This document shows positions 1 to 7,270 of a DNA stretch of 55,236 bases, one piece after another (position 1 is the stretch's first letter; each line of letters begins with the position of its first letter). Made by a program: the position numbers and the translations under genes. This DNA comes from Aquimarina megaterium XH134 (GTDB taxonomy: Bacteria > Bacteroidota > Bacteroidia > Flavobacteriales > Flavobacteriaceae): contig NZ_JACB01000062.1 in assembly GCF_000520975.1 (NCBI RefSeq), forward strand, positions 1-55,236, in the 5' to 3' direction. Under the pieces are notes generated by a model. That model ran no database searches and was not told the origin of the DNA. It saw only the letters and a list, made by a program, of their open reading frames with translations.

Positions 1-864
1 AGCGAATTTTTCAGATGTTTTATATTGAGGATATAGTGCTAGTCCGTAAAACCCAGAAGCATCTCCGCTTTCTTGTGGTTCTGTAGATACGTAGGTTGTG
101 TTTACGCCGAGATAAAAATCTTGTGTAAGATCCCATCCTGTAGTAAGATCTACCTGAAAAGTAGGACCTACTTCTCCTGGTTCTCCTTCATTACCATATC
201 TAAAATTTAGAAAAGCACTACCATTATCCAGGGTATATCCTATTTGTGCTCCAGCGATATAGGTGTCAAAAGGGTTATTGTCTGTATAATCACTAGGGTT
301 CATTACAGCAAGCATAGCAGACCATTTTTCACTTATTGCAATATCTGCTTTCAAACCAGTATGTGAGAAAGGGCCGTATGAGAACATATACGAAGTAGAG
401 TAATTGAAATTTCCAGTTGGTGAAATCACTTCATACCCTATAAAAGTATTGAAATTACCGAAGGTTAGTTTAATGCTTTTGGTTACATTCCAGTAGACAA
501 ATAATTGGTTAATGATTTGAGCAGAATCATCAGAATTAAATACAGCATCTTCGCCTCTGGGTCCAAAGACAAGATCAGCTACGAACCCAACTTTTTCGCC
601 TTCATATTCCAAGACGGTATTAGCCATACCTAATGCAAAGCCATTATCGTTTGCAAATGATGTTTTTGGAGCTACCGAGTTGTCATTAGGCGCTCCAAAA
701 TTGTACCTGTAGTATCCGTCGATAGATCCTGATAAGTTTATGTTAGATAATAACTTATCTAGTGTTGATTTTGGTTTTTCTTCCTGGCTAATAACTTTGG
801 AACTTAACAAGATTAAAGTAAAAAGAACTACTTTTTTTAAAAATGTGGTGGTTTTTGTTTTCAT
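1..864 (-). CDS. Outer-membrane porin, OmpL-like beta-barrel (partial, 3' end outside window)
   Basis: The frame is open from the ATG at 864 to the window edge: 288 codons, with the C-terminus missing. A signal peptide of about 26 residues ends in a V-I-S-Q cleavage region, followed by a short linker and then alternating aromatic/polar strands (for example SGSIDGYYRYNFG near residue 45 and LVFGPRGED near 100), as in the putative beta-barrel porin-2/OmpL-like family of Bacteroidota. It probably forms a solute channel in the outer membrane. It lies downstream of the P-II gene on the same strand, and in this phylum such porins are often found near ammonium transporter genes, so a role in nitrogen-compound uptake is an inference. 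A 320-bp leader with two matching palindromes separates it from P-II, suggesting its own control. Confidence 0.75.
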   Translation of the reverse strand, partial: MKTKTTTFLKKVVLFTLILLSSKVISQEEKPKSTLDKLLSNINLSGSIDGYYRYNFGAPNDNSVAPKTSFANDNGFALGMANTVLEYEGEKVGFVADLVFGPRGEDAVFNSDDSAQIINQLFVYWNVTKSIKLTFGNFNTFIGYEVISPTGNFNYSTSYMFSYGPFSHTGLKADIAISEKWSAMLAVMNPSDYTDNNPFDTYIAGAQIGYTLDNGSAFLNFRYGNEGEPGEVGPTFQVDLTTGWDLTQDFYLGVNTTYVSTEPQESGDASGFYGLALYPQYKTSEKFA

Positions 865-932
865 AATAAACATTGATTACCGTTATAATTAGTTTTTAAT
901 TGGAACGATAAAAATATATAAAAACAAATTTG

Positions 933-951
933 ACCCTATAAAAAATAGGGT
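933..951. promoter_or_regulatory. Palindromic operator-like site 1 (ACCCTA-N7-TAGGGT)
   Basis: Arms ACCCTAT and ATAGGGT flank five A residues, a perfect 7-bp inverted repeat. It matches the site at 986-1004 in arm sequence and spacing. The bound protein is unknown. Confidence 0.55.
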
Positions 952-982
952 ATGATTGTGTATTTTTATTTATTTTATAATT

Positions 983-1007
983 TATACCCTATTAAAATTA
1001 GGGTATA
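983..1007. promoter_or_regulatory. Palindromic operator-like site 2 (TATACCCTA-N7-TAGGGTATA)
   Basis: A perfect 9-bp inverted repeat around an A/T spacer of 7 bp. The inner ACCCTA-N7-TAGGGT core (986-1004) repeats the site 53 bp away at 933-951, which puts the two on the same helical face. Confidence 0.55.
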
Positions 1008-1184
1008 ACTTTTATTTTGATGTATTTTGAGAATTTGAAAGCGTATTTTTAAGCTTTTCTTACAATATGTGCTTGTTTTGGTCTAAAAAATTTTAATAAA
1101 TAGATTAGAAAGTAGAAGGTGATCAAAAAAACGATATGTATATATTTAGATGAAAGGTATTGAGGTGATTAATGTGCTAAACAC

Positions 1185-1523
1185 TTAATGTAATGCCTGA
1201 TTGCCTTTTTCTTCGGTTCTAATTCGGTAAGCATCCTGGATATTTGATACAAATATTTTCCCGTCACCGACTTCTCCGGTTTTGGCAGAATCAATTAGTG
1301 TACGAATTGTTTTTTCTTCAAATTCATCAGAGACCACTACAGATAAATAACTGCGGGGAATATCAGATGTATTATAGGAGGTCCCCCTATATATACGACT
1401 TTTCTTTTCATTACCGACACCAGTTACATCCCAATAAGTAAAGAAATTTATTTCAATTTTATGTAGAGCTTCTTTTACAGCTTCGAATTTTGATTTGCGT
1501 ATAATTGCTTCAATTTTTTTCAT
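1185..1523 (-). CDS. P-II family nitrogen regulatory protein
   Basis: A 112-residue protein of standard P-II (GlnB/GlnK) length. It begins MKKIEAIIRKSKFEAVKEAL, has a T-loop of ordinary length ending YRGTSY with Tyr50 at the position of the uridylylated Tyr51 of E. coli GlnB, and a B-loop TGEVGDGKIF near residue 82. P-II trimers bind ATP/ADP and 2-oxoglutarate and report nitrogen and energy status to partners such as the ammonium channel AmtB. It follows crcB by 41 bp and precedes the porin gene. No amt or glutamine synthetase gene lies in the window. I cannot decide between GlnB and GlnK. The trimer and ligand functions are family knowledge; the motifs are seen. Confidence 0.93.
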   Translation of the reverse strand: MKKIEAIIRKSKFEAVKEALHKIEINFFTYWDVTGVGNEKKSRIYRGTSYNTSDIPRSYLSVVVSDEFEEKTIRTLIDSAKTGEVGDGKIFVSNIQDAYRIRTEEKGNQALH

Positions 1524-1564
1524 AAGCCTTTATTTGAATTAATCTCTGGTATATTTTTATAGTA

Positions 1565-1930
1565 TTATTTTACTATAAACATCCCTAAAAATATGAAAAG
1601 AACTCCAGCTACAAATGATCCAATAGCATAGATCATGAAATTGATAAAATCTCCAGATTTTAGTAATACATGATTTTCATAAGCAAATGTAGAAAAGGTA
1701 GTAAATCCCCCGCAAAAACCGGTTGCTAAAAAGGTAACTGTGTTTTGCGATATTACATTGTTTTTAAGAGCTAGCCCAAGAATAATCCCAATAAAGAGAC
1801 TACCTAAAATATTAGCTGTAAAGGTACCATATGGGATTCCTGTAGAAGAACTATTAAGGTATTTACTTATAAGATAACGTGCGATGCTGCCTGTGCCACC
1901 TCCGATAAATACCAAGAGTATTTGTTTCAT
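1565..1930 (-). CDS. crcB: Fluoride ion channel CrcB/Fluc
   Basis: A 121-residue, four-helix membrane protein of normal Fluc length. Family marks are GGGTGSIARY at residues 11-20, GTFTANILGS near 35 with the conserved Asn, and GFCGGFTTFSTF near 72, which supplies the phenylalanine/polar track of the pore. Fluc proteins are dual-topology dimers in the inner membrane that export cytoplasmic fluoride. It starts at ATG and lies 41 bp upstream of the P-II gene, so the two are probably co-transcribed; I know of no functional reason for this pairing. No fluoride riboswitch is recognisable upstream. Confidence 0.95.
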   Translation of the reverse strand: MKQILLVFIGGGTGSIARYLISKYLNSSSTGIPYGTFTANILGSLFIGIILGLALKNNVISQNTVTFLATGFCGGFTTFSTFAYENHVLLKSGDFINFMIYAIGSFVAGVLFIFLGMFIVK

Positions 1931-2042
1931 CTGTTTTATCTATTGTTTTTTTAAGCCCAGGGTAGCATTGATGTATGTTTGTATAAAGCTTCCAATGATA
2001 TAGGATCAACTAAATTGCTCTATAGTATAGTGTTTAATGTAT

Positions 2043-2078
2043 TAAACTGCATTCTATCAAATCATAGAATGCAGTTTA
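2043..2078. terminator. Hairpin with 15-bp arms between SRPBCC gene and crcB
   Basis: Perfect arms at 2043-2057 and 2064-2078 around a 6-nt loop, just beyond the 3' end of the minus-strand gene at 2086 and upstream of crcB. There is no long T tract on either side, so it may be a factor-assisted terminator or a processing/stability structure. Confidence 0.6.
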
Positions 2079-2085
2079 TAAGGTG

Positions 2086-3120
2086 CTATTTTATTGGAAT
2101 ATAAATTTCGGTAACCCACTCAGCAGGATTTGGTTGTAATGTTGGTTCTACTCGATATACTTCGAAAGCTGCAGATTCTGTATTTGGCTCTAAGTTATTT
2201 TCTGCAATATACTTATAACCAGCCTCCCATGCTTCTTTTAGATTGTTGTAATCTCCTTTAAGTGTGGTTTTAACCACTTTCTGTCTTGGTAAAAAATCAC
2301 AAAGAATAGCGCTTTCTTTTGGAGTAACTACTTTATCTCTGGTTGGTATTGCAGTAGAGAAAATTGCAGTTCCCTGTTCTTCGTTATACTCGTTATATAG
2401 TGTAAATGGCATTCCTGTTCGTGGAAGATTGTTTTGTTTCATATACGTATCTACCGCAGGGATCATTTCCTTCATTTTTTCAGGAATTACAGCTATTGAA
2501 GAAGCAGTAGCACTGTACATATAGAAACCGCCCCCATGCTCTGTGATTCCATCTACATGAACCGTATATTTTTTCATTTTTTCATCAGTAAATGCATCGA
2601 GTTTTTCGAGTCCGCGAGCATACATAGGTTTTAGCATTTTCGATATACTACTATCTTGAGTAGCCCAGAATGCTTTTTCCATAAAAGATTGTTCACCTTT
2701 CATACCCCAGGTTACTTTAGTCTTTTTATCTTCAATTTTTTCAAATTTCCAGTACACATCACTTATGCTTTCACCCATAGGAGTGATAAAGGTAATTTTT
2801 TGATCTATGCTGGTAAACGGAGAAGTTTTTATGGTCTCCATTTTACCATCTCCTTCTGTTTCACTTTTCCAGCTATAAGAAGCTCCTTCACCACTTGTTT
2901 TTTCTGGATATTCCATGATGAAATCATCAGATTCATCCATCCAAGGCCCCCATTTATCCCAGGTTCTATACTCATTGATTGTAGCAAATAACAATTCATC
3001 AGGAGCATCGATTACTCTACTTTCTTCTACTTGAAACTCACCGTCTATGGTAGCAACATAAACAGCTCCGCCAATTATTACTAATAATAATAGAAAAAAT
3101 AAATATTTTACTATTTTCAT
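2086..3120 (-). CDS. Membrane-anchored SRPBCC plus GyrI-like (effector-binding) domain protein
   Basis: A 344-residue protein with an N-terminal hydrophobic helix (residues 5-24). Residues about 30-175 resemble SRPBCC/polyketide-cyclase ligand-binding folds: VEESRVIDAPDELLFATINEY, then W-D-K-W-G-P-W. Residues about 185-344 resemble the GyrI-like/AraC effector-binding domain, with GGGFYMYSATASS and a closing VTEIYIPIK strand. Both folds bind small hydrophobic ligands. The gene is single, divergent from the DPP III gene, and ends at the hairpin at 2043. The biochemical role is unknown; the protein probably faces the periplasm as an anchored ligand-binding protein, which is inference. Confidence 0.75.
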   Translation of the reverse strand: MKIVKYLFFLLLLVIIGGAVYVATIDGEFQVEESRVIDAPDELLFATINEYRTWDKWGPWMDESDDFIMEYPEKTSGEGASYSWKSETEGDGKMETIKTSPFTSIDQKITFITPMGESISDVYWKFEKIEDKKTKVTWGMKGEQSFMEKAFWATQDSSISKMLKPMYARGLEKLDAFTDEKMKKYTVHVDGITEHGGGFYMYSATASSIAVIPEKMKEMIPAVDTYMKQNNLPRTGMPFTLYNEYNEEQGTAIFSTAIPTRDKVVTPKESAILCDFLPRQKVVKTTLKGDYNNLKEAWEAGYKYIAENNLEPNTESAAFEVYRVEPTLQPNPAEWVTEIYIPIK

Positions 3121-3182
3121 GTTAGTTAGTTTAGATTGTTTGGTCAGCTAATATAAACAATTTTAACATCCTTTTATTTTGT

Positions 3183-3190
3183 TACATTTG
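3183..3190 (+). promoter_or_regulatory. -7 element TACATTTG for the DPP III gene
   Basis: It matches the Bacteroidota TAnnTTTG consensus and lies 22 bp before the ATG at 3213. No TTG -33 element is clear upstream. Confidence 0.55.
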
Positions 3191-3212
3191 TCAAAACAAT
3201 AAAATAAAATAA

Positions 3213-5264
3213 ATGAAACTCGACAGAATATTATTTTTTATAGCGATCACTAGTTTAATGATTGCGTGTAAAAAGGATCCAAGTGTTAAGGATCAAATTG
3301 ACCAACAGGAACAAAAGCAGGAGGTAACAGAGGAAAAGTTTGATTATGTTGTAGAGCAATTTGCAGATCTTAAAATTTTAAGATACCAAATACCAGGCTG
3401 GGATAATCTTACTTTGAAAGAACAAAAATTAGTATATTATCTTACTCAGGCTGGGTTAAGTGGAAGAGATATTATGTGGGATCAGAATTACCGTCATAAT
3501 CTTACTATTCGAAAAGCATTAGAAAAAGTCTACACTTCTTATGAAGGTAATAAGAGTGATGCAAATTGGAAAGCTTTTGAAACGTATCTAAAACGAGTTT
3601 GGTTCTCTAATGGGATTCATCACCATTACAGTAATGATAAGATCAAGCCAGAATTTAGCCAGGATTATTTTAGCTCTCTGCTTGCAGCTACAGGTACAGA
3701 AGTATCTAAAGAGGTATATGAAGTGATTTTTAATGATCAAGATGCTAAAAAAGTAAATCAAGCAAAAGGAGTTGATAATGTAGCACTATCTGCAGTTAAT
3801 TTTTATGGACCTGGCGTTACCAATAACGATGTTACTTCGTTTTATGGTAAAATGAAATCTCCAAATGAAGAGAAACCTTTGTCCTTTGGTTTAAACTCTC
3901 AGTTGGTAAAAGAAAATGGAAAATTAAAAGAACGAGTATATAAGTCAGGAGGATTATATGGATCTGCAATCGACGAAATTATCAAATGGTTAGAGAAAGC
4001 AAAAGGTGTAGCAGAAAATGAAGCTCAGGGAGATGCTTTGGGATTATTGATCGAATATTATAAAACAGGAAATTTACAAACCTGGGATGATTATAATGTG
4101 GCATGGACAGCAGCTACTGATGGTAATATAGATTACATTAATAGTTTTATTGAAGTGTATAATGATCCATTAGGATATAGAGGTTCTTATGAAACTATTG
4201 TACAGATCAAGGATTTTGATATGTCTAAAAAAATGTCTGTACTATCAGAAAATGCACAGTGGTTTGAAGATAATTCTCCATTAATGGATGCTCATAAAAA
4301 AGATAGTGTGGTAGGAGTTTCATATAAGGTAGTAGCTGTTGCAGGAGAAGCAGGAGATGCATCACCAAGTACACCTATAGGAGTAAACCTTCCTAATGCA
4401 AATTGGATTAGAGCTGCTGTTGGTTCTAAATCTGTATCCTTAGGAAATATTATCGGAGCTTATAATAATGCTGGCGGTTCGGGACGTTTAAAAGAATTTG
4501 TACATGATGATGAAGAGTTCGAACTAGAAGAAAAATATGGACAATTAGCAGATAAATTACATACGGCATTACACGAAGTAGTTGGTCATGCATCTGGAAA
4601 ATTAAATCCTGGAGTAGGTGAAACTAAAGAAACATTAAAGAACTATGCTTCTACTATGGAAGAAGGTCGTGCTGATTTAGTTGGATTATACTATTTAATG
4701 GATCCAAAATTACAAGAGCTAGGATTGGTTGAAGATTGGGAAAAGACAGGTAAAGCTGCTTATGATGGGTATATTAGAAATGGATTAATGACACAATTGA
4801 TTCGTTTAAACTTAGGAGATGATGTAGAAGAAGCACATATGCGTAATCGCCAGTGGGTAAGTGGCTGGGCTTTTGAGCAAGGAAAGAAAGATAATGTAAT
4901 AGAAAAAGTAACCAGAGAAGGAAAAACCTACTATAATATTAATGATTATGCTAAGTTGCGCGAAATTTTTGGACGTTTATTAAGAGAGACACAACGTATC
5001 AAATCTGAAGGAGATTATAAAGCGGCAGAAGCTTTGGTAGAAGGATATGGTGTAAAAGTCGATCAGGCAGTACATGCAGAAGTGTTAGAGCGTAATAAGC
5101 AATTTACATCTGCACCATATAGTGGTTTTGTAAACCCTGTTTTAGTACCTCAAACCGATGAGGCAGATGAGATTACAGGTTTTGAAGTATTCCAACCTAA
5201 AACCTTCGAAGAACAAATGTTATGGTACAGTAAGAATTATAACTTCTTACCAGAGGTGAATTAG
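3213..5264 (+). CDS. Dipeptidyl peptidase III (M49) lipoprotein
   Basis: A 683-residue zinc exopeptidase. The N-terminus is a lipoprotein signal (basic start, hydrophobic core, L-M-I-A-C with Cys19), so the mature enzyme is lipidated and probably periplasmic or on the outer membrane. The M49 motif HEVVGH spans residues 454-459 and the second motif EEGRAD spans 483-488, giving zinc ligands His454, His459 and Glu484 with Glu455 catalytic by analogy with known DPP III. Length fits the bacterial family (about 670-680). It removes dipeptides from oligopeptide N-termini. It is a single gene with its own -7 box and a strong terminator downstream. Confidence 0.93.
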   Translation: MKLDRILFFIAITSLMIACKKDPSVKDQIDQQEQKQEVTEEKFDYVVEQFADLKILRYQIPGWDNLTLKEQKLVYYLTQAGLSGRDIMWDQNYRHNLTIRKALEKVYTSYEGNKSDANWKAFETYLKRVWFSNGIHHHYSNDKIKPEFSQDYFSSLLAATGTEVSKEVYEVIFNDQDAKKVNQAKGVDNVALSAVNFYGPGVTNNDVTSFYGKMKSPNEEKPLSFGLNSQLVKENGKLKERVYKSGGLYGSAIDEIIKWLEKAKGVAENEAQGDALGLLIEYYKTGNLQTWDDYNVAWTAATDGNIDYINSFIEVYNDPLGYRGSYETIVQIKDFDMSKKMSVLSENAQWFEDNSPLMDAHKKDSVVGVSYKVVAVAGEAGDASPSTPIGVNLPNANWIRAAVGSKSVSLGNIIGAYNNAGGSGRLKEFVHDDEEFELEEKYGQLADKLHTALHEVVGHASGKLNPGVGETKETLKNYASTMEEGRADLVGLYYLMDPKLQELGLVEDWEKTGKAAYDGYIRNGLMTQLIRLNLGDDVEEAHMRNRQWVSGWAFEQGKKDNVIEKVTREGKTYYNINDYAKLREIFGRLLRETQRIKSEGDYKAAEALVEGYGVKVDQAVHAEVLERNKQFTSAPYSGFVNPVLVPQTDEADEITGFEVFQPKTFEEQMLWYSKNYNFLPEVN

Positions 5265-5283
5265 AGAAAAACTAAATTATGCT

Positions 5284-5320
5284 AAACGCCCTTTTCTGTA
5301 TAGGAGAAGGGTGTTTTTTT
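5284..5320 (+). terminator. Rho-independent terminator after the DPP III gene
   Basis: A 13-bp stem (two G-U pairs) formed by AAACGCCCTTTTC and GAGAAGGGTGTTT, followed by a run of T residues to 5320, 20 bp past the stop codon at 5264. Confidence 0.88.
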
Positions 5321-5362
5321 ATGACAGCATCCAATATTTTGTGTAAATGAATAAAAGTTGTT

Positions 5363-6148
5363 TTAATTAGGATTGGGAGCAACATTGTCTGAGCCATTTC
5401 CTTTCCCTTCCGAGAGAGAGAATCCTATATTGATACCAATACCTAGCCAAGGCTTTTTATTGTATTTCCAATTTACTTCTTTATCATTATTACCTAAAAA
5501 ATCTAATCCAGAAAAAATTCCAAGATTAATGTTTTTGTCAAAATGAAGAATTAAACCAAATGAAGTAGAAAAAGCACTAGCGGTTCGTTCTTCAGTAACA
5601 TCGCTATTTTTATTACTTAGGTTTATCGAAGAAAGACCAATACCAATAGAGGGTTCATATAACCAACGATCTTCAATTTTTTTATTGAATCTAAATTGAA
5701 AACCGATATTCATTCCAAAGTTTATATTCTGTTCGAAATCAAAATCACTTATTCTTATCTTAAAAGGAATGGTGTAAAAACCAGCTCTAACACCCCTGAA
5801 AAAGGGGTAGATTGGATTTGTATACGTATTAAAATCTTTTCTACTCATGTTATGATTAATTATAGCATCATCTTTTTCATAGAGCAACCGATTTAGTTTG
5901 TACCCAGAGTCACCAGTAGTATCTGTATGGAATTTGTTTACCGTAAATATTATTGTATCATTTTTTTCATTTCCATCGGATGAAGGCAGAATATTTATCA
6001 CTTTGATTTTGTAACCTTCTTTATAGCTTATGGTTGTGGATTTATCCTTATAATTGGTGTTGAAAATATAATTAGTTTGCAATTCTTGAGAAATACAATA
6101 ATATGCCCCAAGCAAACTTATTGTTAGTAGTAATACAATTTTTTTCAT
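5363..6148 (-). CDS. Secreted outer-membrane beta-barrel protein, unknown function
   Basis: 261 residues. A signal peptide covers about residues 1-20 (cleavage around Y-C-I-S-Q). The first half is a soluble region rich in charged residues. From about residue 110 the sequence alternates strands such as INFGMNIGFQFRFN, YEPSIGIGLSSINLS and KPWLGIGINIGFSLSE, typical of porin-like outer-membrane barrels, and ends with a flexible Gly/Asn tail. It is the last of a minus-strand series and lies 66 bp below the two-TM gene at 6215-6550, with which it may share a transcript. I do not recognise a named family. Confidence 0.65.
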   Translation of the reverse strand: MKKIVLLLTISLLGAYYCISQELQTNYIFNTNYKDKSTTISYKEGYKIKVINILPSSDGNEKNDTIIFTVNKFHTDTTGDSGYKLNRLLYEKDDAIINHNMSRKDFNTYTNPIYPFFRGVRAGFYTIPFKIRISDFDFEQNINFGMNIGFQFRFNKKIEDRWLYEPSIGIGLSSINLSNKNSDVTEERTASAFSTSFGLILHFDKNINLGIFSGLDFLGNNDKEVNWKYNKKPWLGIGINIGFSLSEGKGNGSDNVAPNPN

Positions 6149-6214
6149 GAGTATGAGTGTTTAATATATTATAAATCCACATTGAAGATGTTGTAAAAGG
6201 TTATTAGAGTTTTT

Positions 6215-6550
6215 TTAACTTGTTCCAGGATTTTTGTTAGAACCAGGTGTTAGTAATCCTGCAATCGCACCAATTGCTGTAGAAGCGGTAGCGATTAAAA
6301 TGTCAGGCACATCAAAATTCTCATTGATTTTCTCCTGACTGGTTAGTATAATTACCCCAACACAAATGGTGAGTACAATAATTCCAAGAAATAGAACTAC
6401 AAGTCTATAAATGAGTTTATCGTTGAACCATGGTTCAGATTTAAACTTTTTAATTGCGGCTACAGGATCTGATTTAAATTCTTGCTGAAGGGTAGCATCT
6501 TTTTCCAGAACAGTTTTGAATTGATTGAAAGAACGGACTTTGTTTTGCAT
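6215..6550 (-). CDS. Small two-TM membrane protein with leader-like N-terminus
   Basis: 111 residues. The N-terminal 36 residues are amphipathic (FNQFKTVLEKDATLQQEFKS, then DPVAAIKKF), loosely recalling Nif11/NHLP-type leader segments, where 'L-x-x-D-P-x-x-A' is common. Two hydrophobic helices follow at about 46-68 and 83-101, the second with TAIGAIAGLLTPG. It has its own promoter: TAGATTTG on the minus strand at 6568-6575, just past the terminator of the response-regulator gene. It is therefore probably a separate unit, possibly controlled by that regulator. Function unknown; the leader resemblance is weak and by eye. Confidence 0.6.
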   Translation of the reverse strand: MQNKVRSFNQFKTVLEKDATLQQEFKSDPVAAIKKFKSEPWFNDKLIYRLVVLFLGIIVLTICVGVIILTSQEKINENFDVPDILIATASTAIGAIAGLLTPGSNKNPGTS

Positions 6551-6567
6551 GACTTAATGTTTTAATC

Positions 6568-6575
6568 CAAATCTA
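6568..6575 (-). promoter_or_regulatory. -7 element TAGATTTG for the small two-TM gene
   Basis: Reads TAGATTTG on the minus strand, 17 bp before the ATG at 6550. A TTTG lies 15 bp upstream, within the T tract of the preceding terminator, and could serve as the -33 element. Confidence 0.55.
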
Positions 6576-6590
6576 CTTCACAATCAAGCA

Positions 6591-6616
6591 CAAAAAAATA
6601 CCCATAGCAGGGTATA
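6591..6616 (-). terminator. Rho-independent terminator after the response-regulator gene
   Basis: On the minus strand ATACCC-TGCTAT-GGGTAT is followed by a T run. It lies about 30 bp past the stop of the response regulator at 6644 and ends the protease/kinase cassette before the two-TM gene. Confidence 0.8.
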
Positions 6617-6643
6617 TTTATCTTTTAAGGAAGGGAAGATTAT

Positions 6644-7270
6644 CTAAAAATCATACTTTTTTTCTATGGCATAGCGCAATAATTCCCCTTTGCCGTGTAG
6701 ACCTAATTTGCGAATTATATTTTTACGATGTGTCTCTACTGTGGATACCGAATTAAAACGAATAGCAGCGATCTCTGATGAGGTTTTTCCTTGCCCGATA
6801 AGTGTTAGGATTTCCCGCTCACTTTTTGATAACAGTTGCTTTTTAGAAGGTTGTTTAGCATCTTTAGAGAAGAGTGTTGGGCTAATAGCAGCATCAAAAT
6901 AAGTCTCTCCTTTTGCAATCTGTTGTATTGCTGTTAACACTTCTTCCAGGGGTGAGTTTTTAAGCAAATATCCAGATGCACCTGCTTCGATCATTTGTCG
7001 AACAGCATCTTCCTGATCAAACATAGAGAAGGCAATAACTTTGGTGTGAGGAAATTCTTTTTTTATGATTTTGGTAGCAGCAATACCATCAATTTTTGGC
7101 ATTCTAATATCGGTAAGCACAACTTTGGGTTGTTTTCTTCTTACAATATTGAGGAGTTCTTCTCCATCATTAGCCATACCAACAATACTAATTTCTTCTT
7201 CATACCGAAGAAGAAGTTCTACACCATCAATAAGAGATTGGTGATCTTCTGCAATAGCTATTGTGATCAT
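6644..7270 (-). CDS. Response regulator, NarL/FixJ (LuxR-type) family
   Basis: 208 residues: a receiver domain (1-120) with acidic pocket E8-D9, phosphoacceptor Asp54 in VVLTDIRMPK, switch Ser and Lys104 in GYLLKNSP, and a C-terminal LuxR helix-turn-helix (about 145-208) with SEREILTLIGQGKTSSEIA and the recognition helix STVETHRKNIIRKLG. It should be phosphorylated by the HisKA_3 kinase encoded immediately upstream, with which it overlaps by 4 bp (ATGA), a sign of translational coupling. Its targets are unknown; the two-TM gene, the secreted barrel or the cassette's own promoter are candidates by position only. A terminator follows at 6598. Confidence 0.93.
   Translation of the reverse strand: MITIAIAEDHQSLIDGVELLLRYEEEISIVGMANDGEELLNIVRRKQPKVVLTDIRMPKIDGIAATKIIKKEFPHTKVIAFSMFDQEDAVRQMIEAGASGYLLKNSPLEEVLTAIQQIAKGETYFDAAISPTLFSKDAKQPSKKQLLSKSEREILTLIGQGKTSSEIAAIRFNSVSTVETHRKNIIRKLGLHGKGELLRYAIEKKYDF

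Larger units (their letters stand above)
865..1184 (-). promoter_or_regulatory. Leader between P-II and porin genes with paired palindromes
   Basis: This 320-bp AT-rich gap holds no convincing ORF. It carries two copies of ACCCTA-N7-TAGGGT, at 933-951 and 986-1004, whose centres are 53 bp apart, about five helical turns. The nearer copy is centred about 78 bp before the porin start codon and the second about 131 bp. Identical arms and spacer length argue for a regulator binding site rather than terminators. I see no clear TAnnTTTG element between them and the porin start. Confidence 0.6.
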
